Origin: Temperatibacter sp965603205
GTDB taxonomy: Bacteria > Pseudomonadota > Alphaproteobacteria > Sphingomonadales > Kordiimonadaceae
NCBI GenBank assembly: GCA_965603205.1
Contig: CBFDCC010000001.1
Coordinates: 62,001 to 126,000 of the forward strand
Direction: 5' to 3'
Length of the DNA stretch: 64,000 nucleotides
The notes below the pieces were generated by a model. The model searched no databases. It saw only the letters and a program-made list of their open reading frames with translations, and was not told the DNA's origin. This document shows positions 8,143 to 16,615 of the stretch, one piece after another. Position numbers and translations under genes: made by a program. How positions within the stretch are numbered: position 1 is the stretch's first letter; each line of letters opens with the position of its first letter.

Positions 8143-9042
8143 ATGTCTACGACATCTACATTGCCGTCCATTGGGCAAGCGCCCCCAAATCTTGTCCGCA
8201 AAAGCGTTCCAGAAGCGCTACAGCCGCGCATTGTACGAGAGGCTAATAAGGCTGGTGAGCCCCATAAACTCAGCCCGCCGCCTAAGCCGCCGATTAAACA
8301 AGCGCCACCACCAGAGATTAAAGCTGACAATGATAAACGCTCCTCGGCTAATTTAGGCGGAGCGTCGGCTGTGGCAGTACAAGTGGAAAATGCACGGGCT
8401 AGCGTGGCGCCTCCTCCCCCGATAGAGCAAACGATAGAGCAACCCGTAGCAGAGCCTAGACCTGCGCCCCATTACGGCGCAAAACTCAGCAGTGAGCTTA
8501 ATGAGGATGAGAAAATATCCGTCGCCAAGTTAGAGGGTCGTGACCTTGAGGTTCGAACCCATGAGGCCGCGCACGCGTCTGTTGGAGGTGGCATCGCAGG
8601 ATCGCCGCAATATCAATATGCTAGAGGGCCAGACGGTAAGCAATATGCAGTGGGTGGCACGGTTGACATTGACGTGAGCACAGTGCCAGGGGACCCGAAA
8701 GCGACAATTGAAAAGATGGTTGTGGTGCAACAAGCCGCACTCGCCCCGGCCCGTCCATCAGGCCAAGATAGAGCCGTGGCCGCCACCGCAGGAAATGCCA
8801 TGCGCCAAGCTCAAGCCGAACTTAATGCTATGAAGGTTGATGAGCGAGAAGCTGCAGAGATTGAGTCTGCTGAGAAGAGAGCTGAGAAAAAGGCTGAGGA
8901 AACCCCCGCTGCTGAGCCACAGTCACCATCACCTTTTAATAGTTCATCCATCGTCACCCCGATCGTCACCCCAATAGTAACCACAGATGTTGACGAACTT
9001 GCATTTGGCATACAGCCTGAATCTATCGATTTAATTGCCTAA
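8143..9042 (+). CDS. SprA-related putative metalloprotease
   Basis: A 299-residue protein of the SprA-related family. The first ~125 residues are proline-, alanine- and charge-rich and look disordered. The conserved core follows: 'KISVAKLEGRDLEVRTHEAAHASVGG' contains a zincin-like HEAAH with H140, E141 and H144, then 'YARGPDGKQYAVGGTVDID' and 'ATIEKMVVVQQAALAPARPSGQDRAVAATA'. The family is annotated as putative metalloprotease from this motif; activity has not, to my knowledge, been established. There is no signal peptide. The C-terminus has a short VTPI repeat. It converges with pyrD. Confidence 0.8.
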   Translation: MSTTSTLPSIGQAPPNLVRKSVPEALQPRIVREANKAGEPHKLSPPPKPPIKQAPPPEIKADNDKRSSANLGGASAVAVQVENARASVAPPPPIEQTIEQPVAEPRPAPHYGAKLSSELNEDEKISVAKLEGRDLEVRTHEAAHASVGGGIAGSPQYQYARGPDGKQYAVGGTVDIDVSTVPGDPKATIEKMVVVQQAALAPARPSGQDRAVAATAGNAMRQAQAELNAMKVDEREAAEIESAEKRAEKKAEETPAAEPQSPSPFNSSSIVTPIVTPIVTTDVDELAFGIQPESIDLIA

Positions 9043-9047
9043 GAGGC

Positions 9048-10133
9048 TTAACGGTGATCAGCGCCAACGGCATCAGCTACAGTTTCAAACCCATCTCTAG
9101 CTAACAAGTCTGCCAGTTCGTGTTTAATGCGTGTGACAAGGCCTGTGCCCTCATAGACCAGCATACTATAGACCTGCACTAGTGAGGCACCCGCGCGGAT
9201 TTTAGCGTAGGCATCAGCGCCGCTTGCAATACCACCCGCGCCTATCAGTGGCACTGTGCCCTTTGTCAATTTGTATATATCTGCGACAACATCTGTTGAT
9301 GATTGCATAAGGGGTGCTCCCGACAATCCGCCTGCTTCAGCCTTATGAATTGATTGCAGGCTATTGGGGCGCTCTATCGTTGTGTTGGTAACAATAAGCC
9401 CGTCAATATCATAGCTCATGGCGATATCAGCGATATCTATTTTATCCTGCTCTAGCAAATCAGGTGCGATTTTGATGAGGATTGGTGTGCGCGCTGCACC
9501 AGCTGATATACTTTCATCACGGGCCGCTAGTACTTGTTTAACCAGGTCTTCTAATGCCTCTTTCGACTGTAAAGCCCTAAGGCCTGGGGTGTTGGGGCTG
9601 CTGATGTTAACGGTGAAATAATCACATAAGCCATATAATGCCTTTATGCCTGTTACATAATCGAGGGTGCGGTCGTCGGCGTCTTTATTAGCGCCTACAT
9701 TAGCACCAACAATTCCCTTCTTAAGTTGCCCTTTTTTAAGTTGTCTGGCACGTAATTTTGCTGTGAAAACATCTAACCCTTCGTTGTTGAATCCAAAACG
9801 ATTGATGACAGCCTTATCTTCCTTGAGACGAAATAATCTGGGCAGGGGATTACCAGCTTGGGGTTTGGGTGTGACAGTACCAGCCTCAACAAAACCAAAA
9901 CCTTCACCAAGCATGGCGTCCATTACATCTGCATTTTTATCGAACCCTGCTGCTAAGCCAATAGGGTTATCAAAATTTAGTCCCAAAACGTTAGTTTTTA
10001 GGCTAGTAGCGTCTTTTCCCTTAAAGAGAACGGGCGACAATCCAAGCCCCAATAACTTGATCGTTAGGTTATGAGCCTTCTCTGGATCCATCATAAAAAT
10101 AAAGGGACGCACAAGCGGAAATAAATCAATCAT
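9048..10133 (-). CDS. pyrD: Dihydroorotate dehydrogenase (quinone), class 2
   Basis: Membrane-associated flavoenzyme oxidising dihydroorotate to orotate in pyrimidine synthesis. An N-terminal helix 'LVRPFIFMMDPEKAHNLTIKLL' marks the quinone-linked class. Core motifs are 'IGLAAGFDKNADV', 'NISSPNTPGLRALQ' with the catalytic serine, 'VTNTT', and 'IGAGGIASGADAYAKIRAGA' for FMN phosphate. The start is set at 10133, where TAATG overlaps the upstream gene's stop; longer in-frame versions would run into DUF952. Length 361 residues is normal. Confidence 0.95.
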   Translation of the reverse strand: MIDLFPLVRPFIFMMDPEKAHNLTIKLLGLGLSPVLFKGKDATSLKTNVLGLNFDNPIGLAAGFDKNADVMDAMLGEGFGFVEAGTVTPKPQAGNPLPRLFRLKEDKAVINRFGFNNEGLDVFTAKLRARQLKKGQLKKGIVGANVGANKDADDRTLDYVTGIKALYGLCDYFTVNISSPNTPGLRALQSKEALEDLVKQVLAARDESISAGAARTPILIKIAPDLLEQDKIDIADIAMSYDIDGLIVTNTTIERPNSLQSIHKAEAGGLSGAPLMQSSTDVVADIYKLTKGTVPLIGAGGIASGADAYAKIRAGASLVQVYSMLVYEGTGLVTRIKHELADLLARDGFETVADAVGADHR

Positions 10134-10489
10134 TATAGTCTGTCCTCTAATGGGGGGAATTGATGGCTGCCATCTGGGTTTAGGGCGAGTGACCATTCTT
10201 TAATGCTGCTGCTTGTATCTAGTGGTCCATATAAGTGCGGAAATAAAGCGCCGCCACGAGAGGCCTCATATTTAAGCAAATCGCTATCAAGCTGATCTGC
10301 GTCTATGGCAATGAGTAAAAGGCCCTCTTGTCCATGAAAATATTTATTGGCGGTTTCTATAACTTGATCAGCAAGCGAGAAATGGATGTAACCATCATCG
10401 ATATCAACGGCGGCACCTGTGAAAACACCTGCTGATTTTGCTTTTAACCAATCGTCACGACCGTGTATTTTATAGATGATTTTTTTCAT
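10133..10489 (-). CDS. DUF952 family protein
   Basis: A 118-residue cytoplasmic protein of the DUF952 family, with 'IHFSLADQVIETANKYF' and 'LFPHLYGPLD' as typical motifs. Its biochemical function is unknown. The stop codon overlaps the pyrD start by one base (TAATG), so the two are translationally coupled; this pairing is common in alphaproteobacteria. Confidence 0.88.
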   Translation of the reverse strand: MKKIIYKIHGRDDWLKAKSAGVFTGAAVDIDDGYIHFSLADQVIETANKYFHGQEGLLLIAIDADQLDSDLLKYEASRGGALFPHLYGPLDTSSSIKEWSLALNPDGSHQFPPLEDRL

Positions 10490-10656
10490 GCTTTCTTATG
10501 CGACTTATAGCCCTAATTATCAATAGTTTTAGATGGCTAATCATCGTAGCAAAGGTGATACCCCTTGTAGATCTACACTCAAGACCCCAAATATAGTCCA
10601 TACACTATAAAATAAGTGACTAAAGTCACAAAGGGTGAGGATGAGAGGAAATATGC

Positions 10657-11679
10657 ATGTTTGCAGAGTTATGGCGCTGGATGTTAGAAAAATTAGCAGC
10701 TTTTGGGCGTTGGTTTAAGGGGCTGTTTAGCAAGCTTTTAACCTATATTTCCATATGGCTTGGCTCGTTAAGTGGTAGTACATGGCGACGTGTAGCTGTT
10801 GGTATCCCAACAGTATTTATTCTTTATATCATTGTTGGTATGCCCTTTGTTAACCGTATTGATGATAGTATGGACGGAATTTCGCCGCCACCTGCTGGTG
10901 GCTCAGCGGCGGTTGAGACCATTGCTTATATAGTTGAGAGAGAAAGCAAAACCCATAATTGGACACCTAATGACCCGTTTTTTATGCCGGGTCACTATCT
11001 AGATAACACGCCCTCTTATCAGCGTGGGATCATTGCGGCTATATCGCGTTTTTCCTTTGAACTGCGTGATCAGATTGGTAGATCTCGCGGGTCGAGTGCT
11101 GTTGACACTGACTTAGAATCCGCTGCTGGTAACCTATCAAAAGAGCCAGGGCGTTGGACATTTGATTTTTCCACATCCATGTTACCGATCACAAAATCCG
11201 ATACCTATTATAAAGAGGCTGTGGATGATCTAAGGCGCTATAACGCACGGCTCGCTACGGGTGACGCTATATTTGAGCGTCGAAATGATAATTTACTGGC
11301 AACATTAGACCGTATAGCGCTTGATTTGGGCGCCTCATCATCAGCACTTGATAGTTATATACGTGCTAATAGTGGTGGGTTCTTACCAGACACTGGGGCG
11401 GATGATGAATTTTACCAAGTCAAAGGTCAGGTTTATGCTTACGCTCTTATCCTGCGCGCATTGCGTCATGATTTTAAATCTGTGATAGATGGCCGAGAGC
11501 TTGGCTCATTATACGATGCATTACTTGCTTCTGTAGAATCAGCTGCCAGAGTTTCCCCTATGGTTGTGGCCAACGGGTCGATGAACGGGGTTTTGGCTAA
11601 TCATCTATCTATTCAGGGGTTTTACCTATTGCGGGCACGCACCCAGCTTCGCGAAGTGACTAATATTTTACTCAAGTAA
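10657..11679 (+). CDS. DUF2333 family membrane protein
   Basis: A 340-residue protein with a cytoplasmic amphipathic N-terminus (WRWMLEKLAAFGRWFKGLF), one membrane span at ~45-65 (VAVGIPTVFILYIIVGMPF) and a large periplasmic domain beginning after 'NRIDDSMDG'. 'DPFFMPGHYLDNTPSYQRGI' and 'GRWTFDFSTSMLPITKSDTYYKEAV' are characteristic of DUF2333. Function unknown. A good ribosome-binding site (GAGAGGAAA) precedes the ATG at 10657. A universal stress protein gene follows in the same direction. Confidence 0.85.
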   Translation: MFAELWRWMLEKLAAFGRWFKGLFSKLLTYISIWLGSLSGSTWRRVAVGIPTVFILYIIVGMPFVNRIDDSMDGISPPPAGGSAAVETIAYIVERESKTHNWTPNDPFFMPGHYLDNTPSYQRGIIAAISRFSFELRDQIGRSRGSSAVDTDLESAAGNLSKEPGRWTFDFSTSMLPITKSDTYYKEAVDDLRRYNARLATGDAIFERRNDNLLATLDRIALDLGASSSALDSYIRANSGGFLPDTGADDEFYQVKGQVYAYALILRALRHDFKSVIDGRELGSLYDALLASVESAARVSPMVVANGSMNGVLANHLSIQGFYLLRARTQLREVTNILLK

Positions 11680-11760
11680 AACCGTTAGTTATGACTTTTA
11701 GAGGATAAGGCGTGAAATTGCAGCTTGTCAGCAGGGGGCCGTCGTGTCACTATTTTAGTC

Positions 11761-12312
11761 ATGAATGGTGAAATGAAATTAAAATTAAATGATGAACCAC
11801 GGTTAAACACCGAGGATCGTTCTGCGCATCACGCGCCAATGAAGGCTAGAGCCCGCAGGTTCGTTGTTGTGGTTGATGATAGCGAAGAAGCGCAAGTTGC
11901 TATTAGATTTGCCGCGGGCCGCGCTGCCCATATCGAGGGTGGTGGCTTGGTTTTATTTCACTGTGTTCGCCCCGCTGAGTTTTCACACTGGATCGGTGTT
12001 GCTGATCGTATGCTGCAAGAAGCCCATGCTGAAGCTAACGAGATGATGGACCGTGTGGTTGAGCGCATGGAGGCATATTGCGGTATTCACGCTGATATTC
12101 ATATCGCAGAGGGCGAGCCAAAGGAAGAGCTGAAGAGCTTTATTGAGGAAGCTGGTGATATATTTATGCTTGTGCTAGGCGCTAATAAAGATGGCGAGCA
12201 ACCAGGTCCTCTTGTTGATTACTTCTCTGGACCGCTGGTTGGTAGCCTGAAATGCCCCTTGATGATCGTACCTGGTGCGATGACTAATGACGATGTGGAT
12301 AGCATGGTCTAG
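11761..12312 (+). CDS. Universal stress protein (UspA) family
   Basis: A single Usp domain covers roughly the last 160 residues: 'RRFVVVVDDSEEAQVAIRFAAGRA' near the N-terminus and 'MLVLGANKDGEQPGPLVDYFSGPLVGSLKCPLMIVPG' at the C-terminus, divided over the ATP-binding-type loop. The start is uncertain. ATG 11761 is used here, but TTG 11725, ATG 11773 and ATG 11812 are in frame and none has a strong ribosome-binding site. It follows DUF2333 by about 80 bases and converges with the SDR gene. Confidence 0.78.
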   Translation: MNGEMKLKLNDEPRLNTEDRSAHHAPMKARARRFVVVVDDSEEAQVAIRFAAGRAAHIEGGGLVLFHCVRPAEFSHWIGVADRMLQEAHAEANEMMDRVVERMEAYCGIHADIHIAEGEPKEELKSFIEEAGDIFMLVLGANKDGEQPGPLVDYFSGPLVGSLKCPLMIVPGAMTNDDVDSMV

Positions 12313-12320
12313 CAGCTGGA

Positions 12321-13214
12321 TTACTGCGCTTCTTTGGCTAATTCACTCTTTAGCATATCTTGTAACGCTTGGCGGTAGTCTGGATATTTTAACTTTATCC
12401 CAAGCTCATTTTTTAACGCACTATTGTCGATGCGTTTATTTTCCATGTAAAACGAACGGGCCATTGGCGAGAGTGTCGCTTTGTCAAAAGGCACTTCTTT
12501 GGGTATAGGCATCTTTAAAAGTTGTGCCGCATAACTAGTAATTTCAAGAGGTGTGCAAGGCGCATCATCGGCCACATTAAACACCCTAATATTTTGCCCC
12601 ATATTTATAGAAGCTGTATAGACAGCGGATGCAATATCTTTCACATGACAGCGGTTAAATATTTGACCTTCCTTGATGATAACGCGGGCATTGCCATCAA
12701 TTAAACTGCGCAGGATGTTGCGGTTAGGCCCATATATGCCCGACAAACGTAGGATATCCAGCGGTTTTTGTAGTCTACGACTAAGGTCACACCATTTTTT
12801 CTCGGCGATCACTCTAGATTTGGCGCGGGCTGACATGGGGTTTGTCGGCGTATCCTCAGATGTTAAAGCGCCACCTTGGTCACCATAAACGCCTGTGGTT
12901 GACAGGTAACATAACCACTCTAGCTGCTTTAATCCTGTGATTTGTGCTGTTAGGGTTGACCATACTGTATCCTTAATTTCTATGGATACAGGTGCTGTCA
13001 TAACAATATGACTGATATCATTTGGTAGACCTTCGATCTCGCCTGCTTTGATGAGCAGCGGATGAAACCCTAATGCCTCTATATTTTCTAGGTGATTATC
13101 GCTGCGCGTTGTCGCAGAAACTTTAAAGCCAGATTTAAGAAAAAGCGCGCCAATATACCCAGCGCTATATCCAGCGCCGATAATCAGTAGATGCTTATTA
13201 GAACTTTGAGTCAC
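12321..13214 (-). CDS. SDR / NAD-dependent epimerase-like protein (YeeZ type)
   Basis: An extended SDR-fold protein with a nucleotide-binding 'LLIIGAGYSAGYIG' at the N-terminus, 'CYLSTTGVYGDQGG' with the catalytic-type tyrosine, and 'DILRLSGIYGPNRN' later. The best match is the YeeZ-like group of putative nucleoside-diphosphate-sugar epimerases, whose substrates are unknown. I choose GTG 13214 as the start because AAAGGTAAG lies at the right distance; ATG 13244 is in frame but has no such site and would overlap the divergent gene's leader. Confidence 0.78.
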   Translation of the reverse strand: MTQSSNKHLLIIGAGYSAGYIGALFLKSGFKVSATTRSDNHLENIEALGFHPLLIKAGEIEGLPNDISHIVMTAPVSIEIKDTVWSTLTAQITGLKQLEWLCYLSTTGVYGDQGGALTSEDTPTNPMSARAKSRVIAEKKWCDLSRRLQKPLDILRLSGIYGPNRNILRSLIDGNARVIIKEGQIFNRCHVKDIASAVYTASINMGQNIRVFNVADDAPCTPLEITSYAAQLLKMPIPKEVPFDKATLSPMARSFYMENKRIDNSALKNELGIKLKYPDYRQALQDMLKSELAKEAQ

Positions 13215-13267
13215 ACTCTTACCTTTTAGCCTTGAAAAAGTCATTATCGCAGGTCATGGTGCTGACC

Positions 13268-14098
13268 ATGAAACATATATATAGCATAATTATATTTAGC
13301 CTCATGGCTAGTTCTTATCTTGGCACGAGCTTGCAGGCACAGGATAGCAGTGATGCTAACACGGCTAATAGCGCGCGCTATAAAAACTGTATGCGCTACG
13401 CTGAAGGCGCCCCTGATCGAGGTATTAACCTTGCGCTGGAGTGGCAGAGCGAGGGTGGTGGTGTACCAGCGCGCCACTGTGAGGCTGTCGGGCTGTATAA
13501 TTTAAAGGAATACGCCGAAGCGGCTTATCGTCTGTCGAAGGTGGCGGCAGATATGCGTGTCGGTAAGGATATGCCAATCATAGACGGTGTGCGCACAACA
13601 GCAAAGTCTATGATGCTATCGTCTATATATGGCCAAGCTGCCCATGCATGGCTGCTGGCTGATATGCTATCTGAGGCCATTGAGGATATTGATAAGGCGG
13701 TTGCCTTAGCGGGTGATGGAACAAGACAGTATCGTCAACTATTGATAGAGCGCGCAGAAATTAACGCCGCCGATGGCGATTATAGCCTAACATTAAGAGA
13801 CCTTGAGCTTGTGTTAGCTGTGGAACCAAACCGAGAGGACGCACAGTTATTATATGTTGCGGCTAGTCGTATCGTCGGTAACACGGCTGACGCTTATAGA
13901 GCCGTTAACAAGCTTCTTGATAAAAGCCCAGATCATATTGTGGGTCTTTTGGAGCGCGCTAATATCTTAGATGTTATGGGGCGCTTGTCGGAGGCCAAGG
14001 CTGATTGGATAAAGATTATAAAATTAGCGCCAAACAGCACTGAGGCAGTAGCGGCGCAGACTAATTTAGAGCGTGTATCACTAAAGCCTGACCAATAA
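13268..14098 (+). CDS. Exported TPR protein
   Basis: About 276 residues with a signal peptide (MKHIYSIIIFSLMASSYLG...LQAQ) and at least three TPR-like repeats: 'AWLLADMLSEAIEDIDKAVAL', 'YSLTLRDLELVLAVEPNRED' and 'ANILDVMGRLSEAKADWIKI'. Probably a periplasmic scaffold; partner unknown. The start is chosen at ATG 13268 because it opens the signal peptide; ATG 13256 and TTG 13232 are also in frame. Its stop abuts that of the converging Mur ligase gene. Confidence 0.75.
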   Translation: MKHIYSIIIFSLMASSYLGTSLQAQDSSDANTANSARYKNCMRYAEGAPDRGINLALEWQSEGGGVPARHCEAVGLYNLKEYAEAAYRLSKVAADMRVGKDMPIIDGVRTTAKSMMLSSIYGQAAHAWLLADMLSEAIEDIDKAVALAGDGTRQYRQLLIERAEINAADGDYSLTLRDLELVLAVEPNREDAQLLYVAASRIVGNTADAYRAVNKLLDKSPDHIVGLLERANILDVMGRLSEAKADWIKIIKLAPNSTEAVAAQTNLERVSLKPDQ

Positions 14099-15832
14099 TT
14101 AAAAATGCACATCGGCCTCATAAAGGTCAGGTAGATTATTTTCAAATAATATACTGTCACCAGCTTGCCAGTTAGCCTTGATCCATTCCTCACCCTCTGC
14201 TTGTGTGTCAAAAAAGATAATAAGGGTGTCATCTGATTTGGCGTCTTGGACGCCCTGGACAAAGGTTGGAATTCTCTCTGGTGTGATGATTAAAATAACA
14301 TCAGCATGCGCCGCAGATATCGTCCCTAGCCGATAATGCTCTGAGTCATGCTTGTCACCAAGTTCCACCATGCCGGGGGTGATAAGAATACGGCGCCTAC
14401 CCTCAGCCACTGTAGCATCTAATGCTTCTAATGCGCCTTCAAACCCAATAGGGTTACTGTTATAGGCGTCATTGATGACTGTGGGCTGGTCTGGTGACCT
14501 ACTAACCTCTGTGCGGTGTTTAATCTGTGGCATGGTGCGTAGCCCAGCCTTGATGATATTCCAAGGAATATCAAGTGAGCGTGCGGTCGCAGCGGCAAGG
14601 ACAATATTGTCAGCTTGATGCGATCCATAAAGCGGCACTTTTAAGCTAACATCTTCACCATGATCGCAGATTAACAACTCAAGACCATCAGGCGTTTGCT
14701 TGGATGATTTTAAGCATATATCATGCCCCTCACCGACTAAAAGATAATTAGCGTCAATTGATTCCAGACACATATCGAGTAGTTTATCATCAATGCCTGC
14801 CGTGTTAACGGCGACGGTGCCGCCTTTTTCTGCCACTGCGCTCGCCAGTTCAAATTTAGCACGAGCAACCGTTTTCAGGCTTTTAAATCGTTCAAAATGC
14901 GCTGTGCCAACCGCAGTGATTAACCCCGCGTCGGGCGGCGTTAATTTACAGAGACGCGCGATAGACCCTGGGCCATAAGCCCCCATCTCTACAATAAAAT
15001 ACTCGTGGTCTTGCAGGAGTTTCTCGCGGATAATACGGGTTATGCCCATCTCTGTATTCACGCTGCCGGGTGTGGCAAGTGTGGGTTTGGCGGCAGAGAG
15101 TATATATTGCAAAATATGCTTAGTGCTCGTTTTACCGAATGAACCTGTAATAGCGATCACAATTGGTTTTAAACTGTTGAATTTTTCTACAGCCTCACGG
15201 CGAAACTTGGCCTTAACCCGTTGTTCATACGGTTCTAAAATTACAGTGGAGGCAATGATGGTATATGGAATTATTTGTACGATCAAAATTATTAAAGCTA
15301 TATTGCCTACCAGCTGCCAACTAGTTGAAACTATGGGGTTTGTTAGGGTATCTAATGACGCGTCTATGACTAAACGGGATGTTTCAGGCAATAGAGTGAC
15401 AAGGCCAAAACCAACGAAGGACCCAAAGGTAATTAAGAGTATGAAGGTAATAAAAATGCGTCTAACACGGTCTGTAAATACTAACGGTTTTTTAGTGACA
15501 TTACGGTTTTTGCGAGAAAGAACGATGCCATGTATGAGGCCTATAATTACCAATAAAGGAATAATGAAGGCATAGTCTTTTAGGTCGCGTAACTGTGTAA
15601 TTGTTGCTGCGATAAGTGCTGTTACAAACCAAATAGAAGCAGATTTGTCATAAGCTTGCTTATCATGTAACCAATGAACAAAACGGCTGCCGTCATATTC
15701 TTCTTGTTGGAAAAACATCAGTAACGTTAAAGCGCGCTCTATGGTGAATATAAACAGTAGAAAAACGATTGCCATTTCACACAGTGCGGCTGCGGTGATC
15801 CCGCCGTTTATATAATTATCCAGCATGTCCAT
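14099..15832 (-). CDS. Membrane-embedded MurF-like Mur ligase
   Basis: A 577-residue protein. The first ~200 residues hold about five hydrophobic spans (~14-38, 65-80, 87-105, 125-147, 172-196). A Mur ligase follows, with P-loop 'TGSFGKTSTK' at ~229-238, 'NTEMGITRII' and 'IVEMGAYGPGSIARL' in the central domain, 'GTAHFERFKS', and 'VINDAYNSNPIGFEGAL' matching MurF's DDxYNANP signature. MurF attaches D-Ala-D-Ala to the UDP-MurNAc-tripeptide, but it is soluble and ~450 residues; the membrane domain here is an addition. It ends an operon with ddl and an alpha/beta hydrolase (4-base gap). Substrate unknown; not assumed to be the housekeeping MurF. Confidence 0.82.
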   Translation of the reverse strand: MDMLDNYINGGITAAALCEMAIVFLLFIFTIERALTLLMFFQQEEYDGSRFVHWLHDKQAYDKSASIWFVTALIAATITQLRDLKDYAFIIPLLVIIGLIHGIVLSRKNRNVTKKPLVFTDRVRRIFITFILLITFGSFVGFGLVTLLPETSRLVIDASLDTLTNPIVSTSWQLVGNIALIILIVQIIPYTIIASTVILEPYEQRVKAKFRREAVEKFNSLKPIVIAITGSFGKTSTKHILQYILSAAKPTLATPGSVNTEMGITRIIREKLLQDHEYFIVEMGAYGPGSIARLCKLTPPDAGLITAVGTAHFERFKSLKTVARAKFELASAVAEKGGTVAVNTAGIDDKLLDMCLESIDANYLLVGEGHDICLKSSKQTPDGLELLICDHGEDVSLKVPLYGSHQADNIVLAAATARSLDIPWNIIKAGLRTMPQIKHRTEVSRSPDQPTVINDAYNSNPIGFEGALEALDATVAEGRRRILITPGMVELGDKHDSEHYRLGTISAAHADVILIITPERIPTFVQGVQDAKSDDTLIIFFDTQAEGEEWIKANWQAGDSILFENNLPDLYEADVHF

Positions 15833-15836
15833 GTGA

Positions 15837-16592
15837 TTAGCTATCCAGTTCTTTTATAAAGTCATCGATGATCGCATGACATTGATAAGCCCCATTGTGC
15901 AATATATCAAGATGGCCAAAGCCTTCTAATTCTGTATAGGTTCCATTTTCAATAAGGTGCGCATATTTTTTGCCAATTTCTGGTGGGGCCTCAATGTCCA
16001 ATTTACCATAGAGCATGAGCGCAGGGCATTTAATCATGCTAGCCTCAGATACAAGATCCTCATTGACGACATTTACAAATGTTGCGCGTAGATCACCAGC
16101 GGCTTTATAGTCAGCACTGCCAAATTTCTCTGCATATATTGCCCACAAATTGGTGGAGAAGAGCTTGTCACATAGTCGCGCCATTTTACCAAGGCAGCGT
16201 AGAAAAAAGGCACGGCATTTAAAGGCGAGACTGCGTTTTCGCTTTAGACCGGCGCCGCCAATGAGCACAATAGCTTTAATAAGGTCGGGGTAATGGGCTG
16301 CCATCTGAATGGCAACACGACCACCAAAGCTGTGGCCTATGATTATAAAGGGTCCTTTGCCTATTGTATCTAACTGGTCCTTGAGTGCTGCGGCATATTC
16401 ACGCGTGCCAGCGCCGTCATCAAGCATTGGCGTGTCACCAAAGCCCGGAAAATCATATAATGTATGCGGCCCTGTTTTTTTAAAAAGGCGGGCTATGCGT
16501 GAAAGCGATTGTTTGTCTTGACCCCAGCCGTGCAACCATATCATTGGCGCTTTAGTGGCACTTTCTATGGTTGTTTTTTTCCAACTGATCAA
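15837..16592 (-). CDS. Alpha/beta fold hydrolase
   Basis: A 251-residue hydrolase with the full triad visible: 'IIGHSFGGRVA' (nucleophile Ser), 'LMLYGKLDIEAP' (Asp) and 'LEGFGHLDILHNG' (His), plus the oxyanion-type 'WLHGWGQDKQS'. It has no signal peptide. The likely start is TTG 16592, with AGGG eight bases upstream; the next in-frame ATG would remove part of the first strand. It lies between ddl (23-base gap) and the membrane Mur ligase (4-base gap), so an esterase or amidase step on the product of those ligases is a reasonable inference, but no substrate is shown. Confidence 0.83.
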   Translation of the reverse strand: MISWKKTTIESATKAPMIWLHGWGQDKQSLSRIARLFKKTGPHTLYDFPGFGDTPMLDDGAGTREYAAALKDQLDTIGKGPFIIIGHSFGGRVAIQMAAHYPDLIKAIVLIGGAGLKRKRSLAFKCRAFFLRCLGKMARLCDKLFSTNLWAIYAEKFGSADYKAAGDLRATFVNVVNEDLVSEASMIKCPALMLYGKLDIEAPPEIGKKYAHLIENGTYTELEGFGHLDILHNGAYQCHAIIDDFIKELDS

Positions 16593-16615
16593 AATTTATG
16601 CCCTAATTCGTATGG

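Noticed and set aside
15042..15575. 177-codon forward ORF opposite the Mur ligase
   Set aside because: Mirror of the membrane part of a gene with clear conserved motifs; no start signals.
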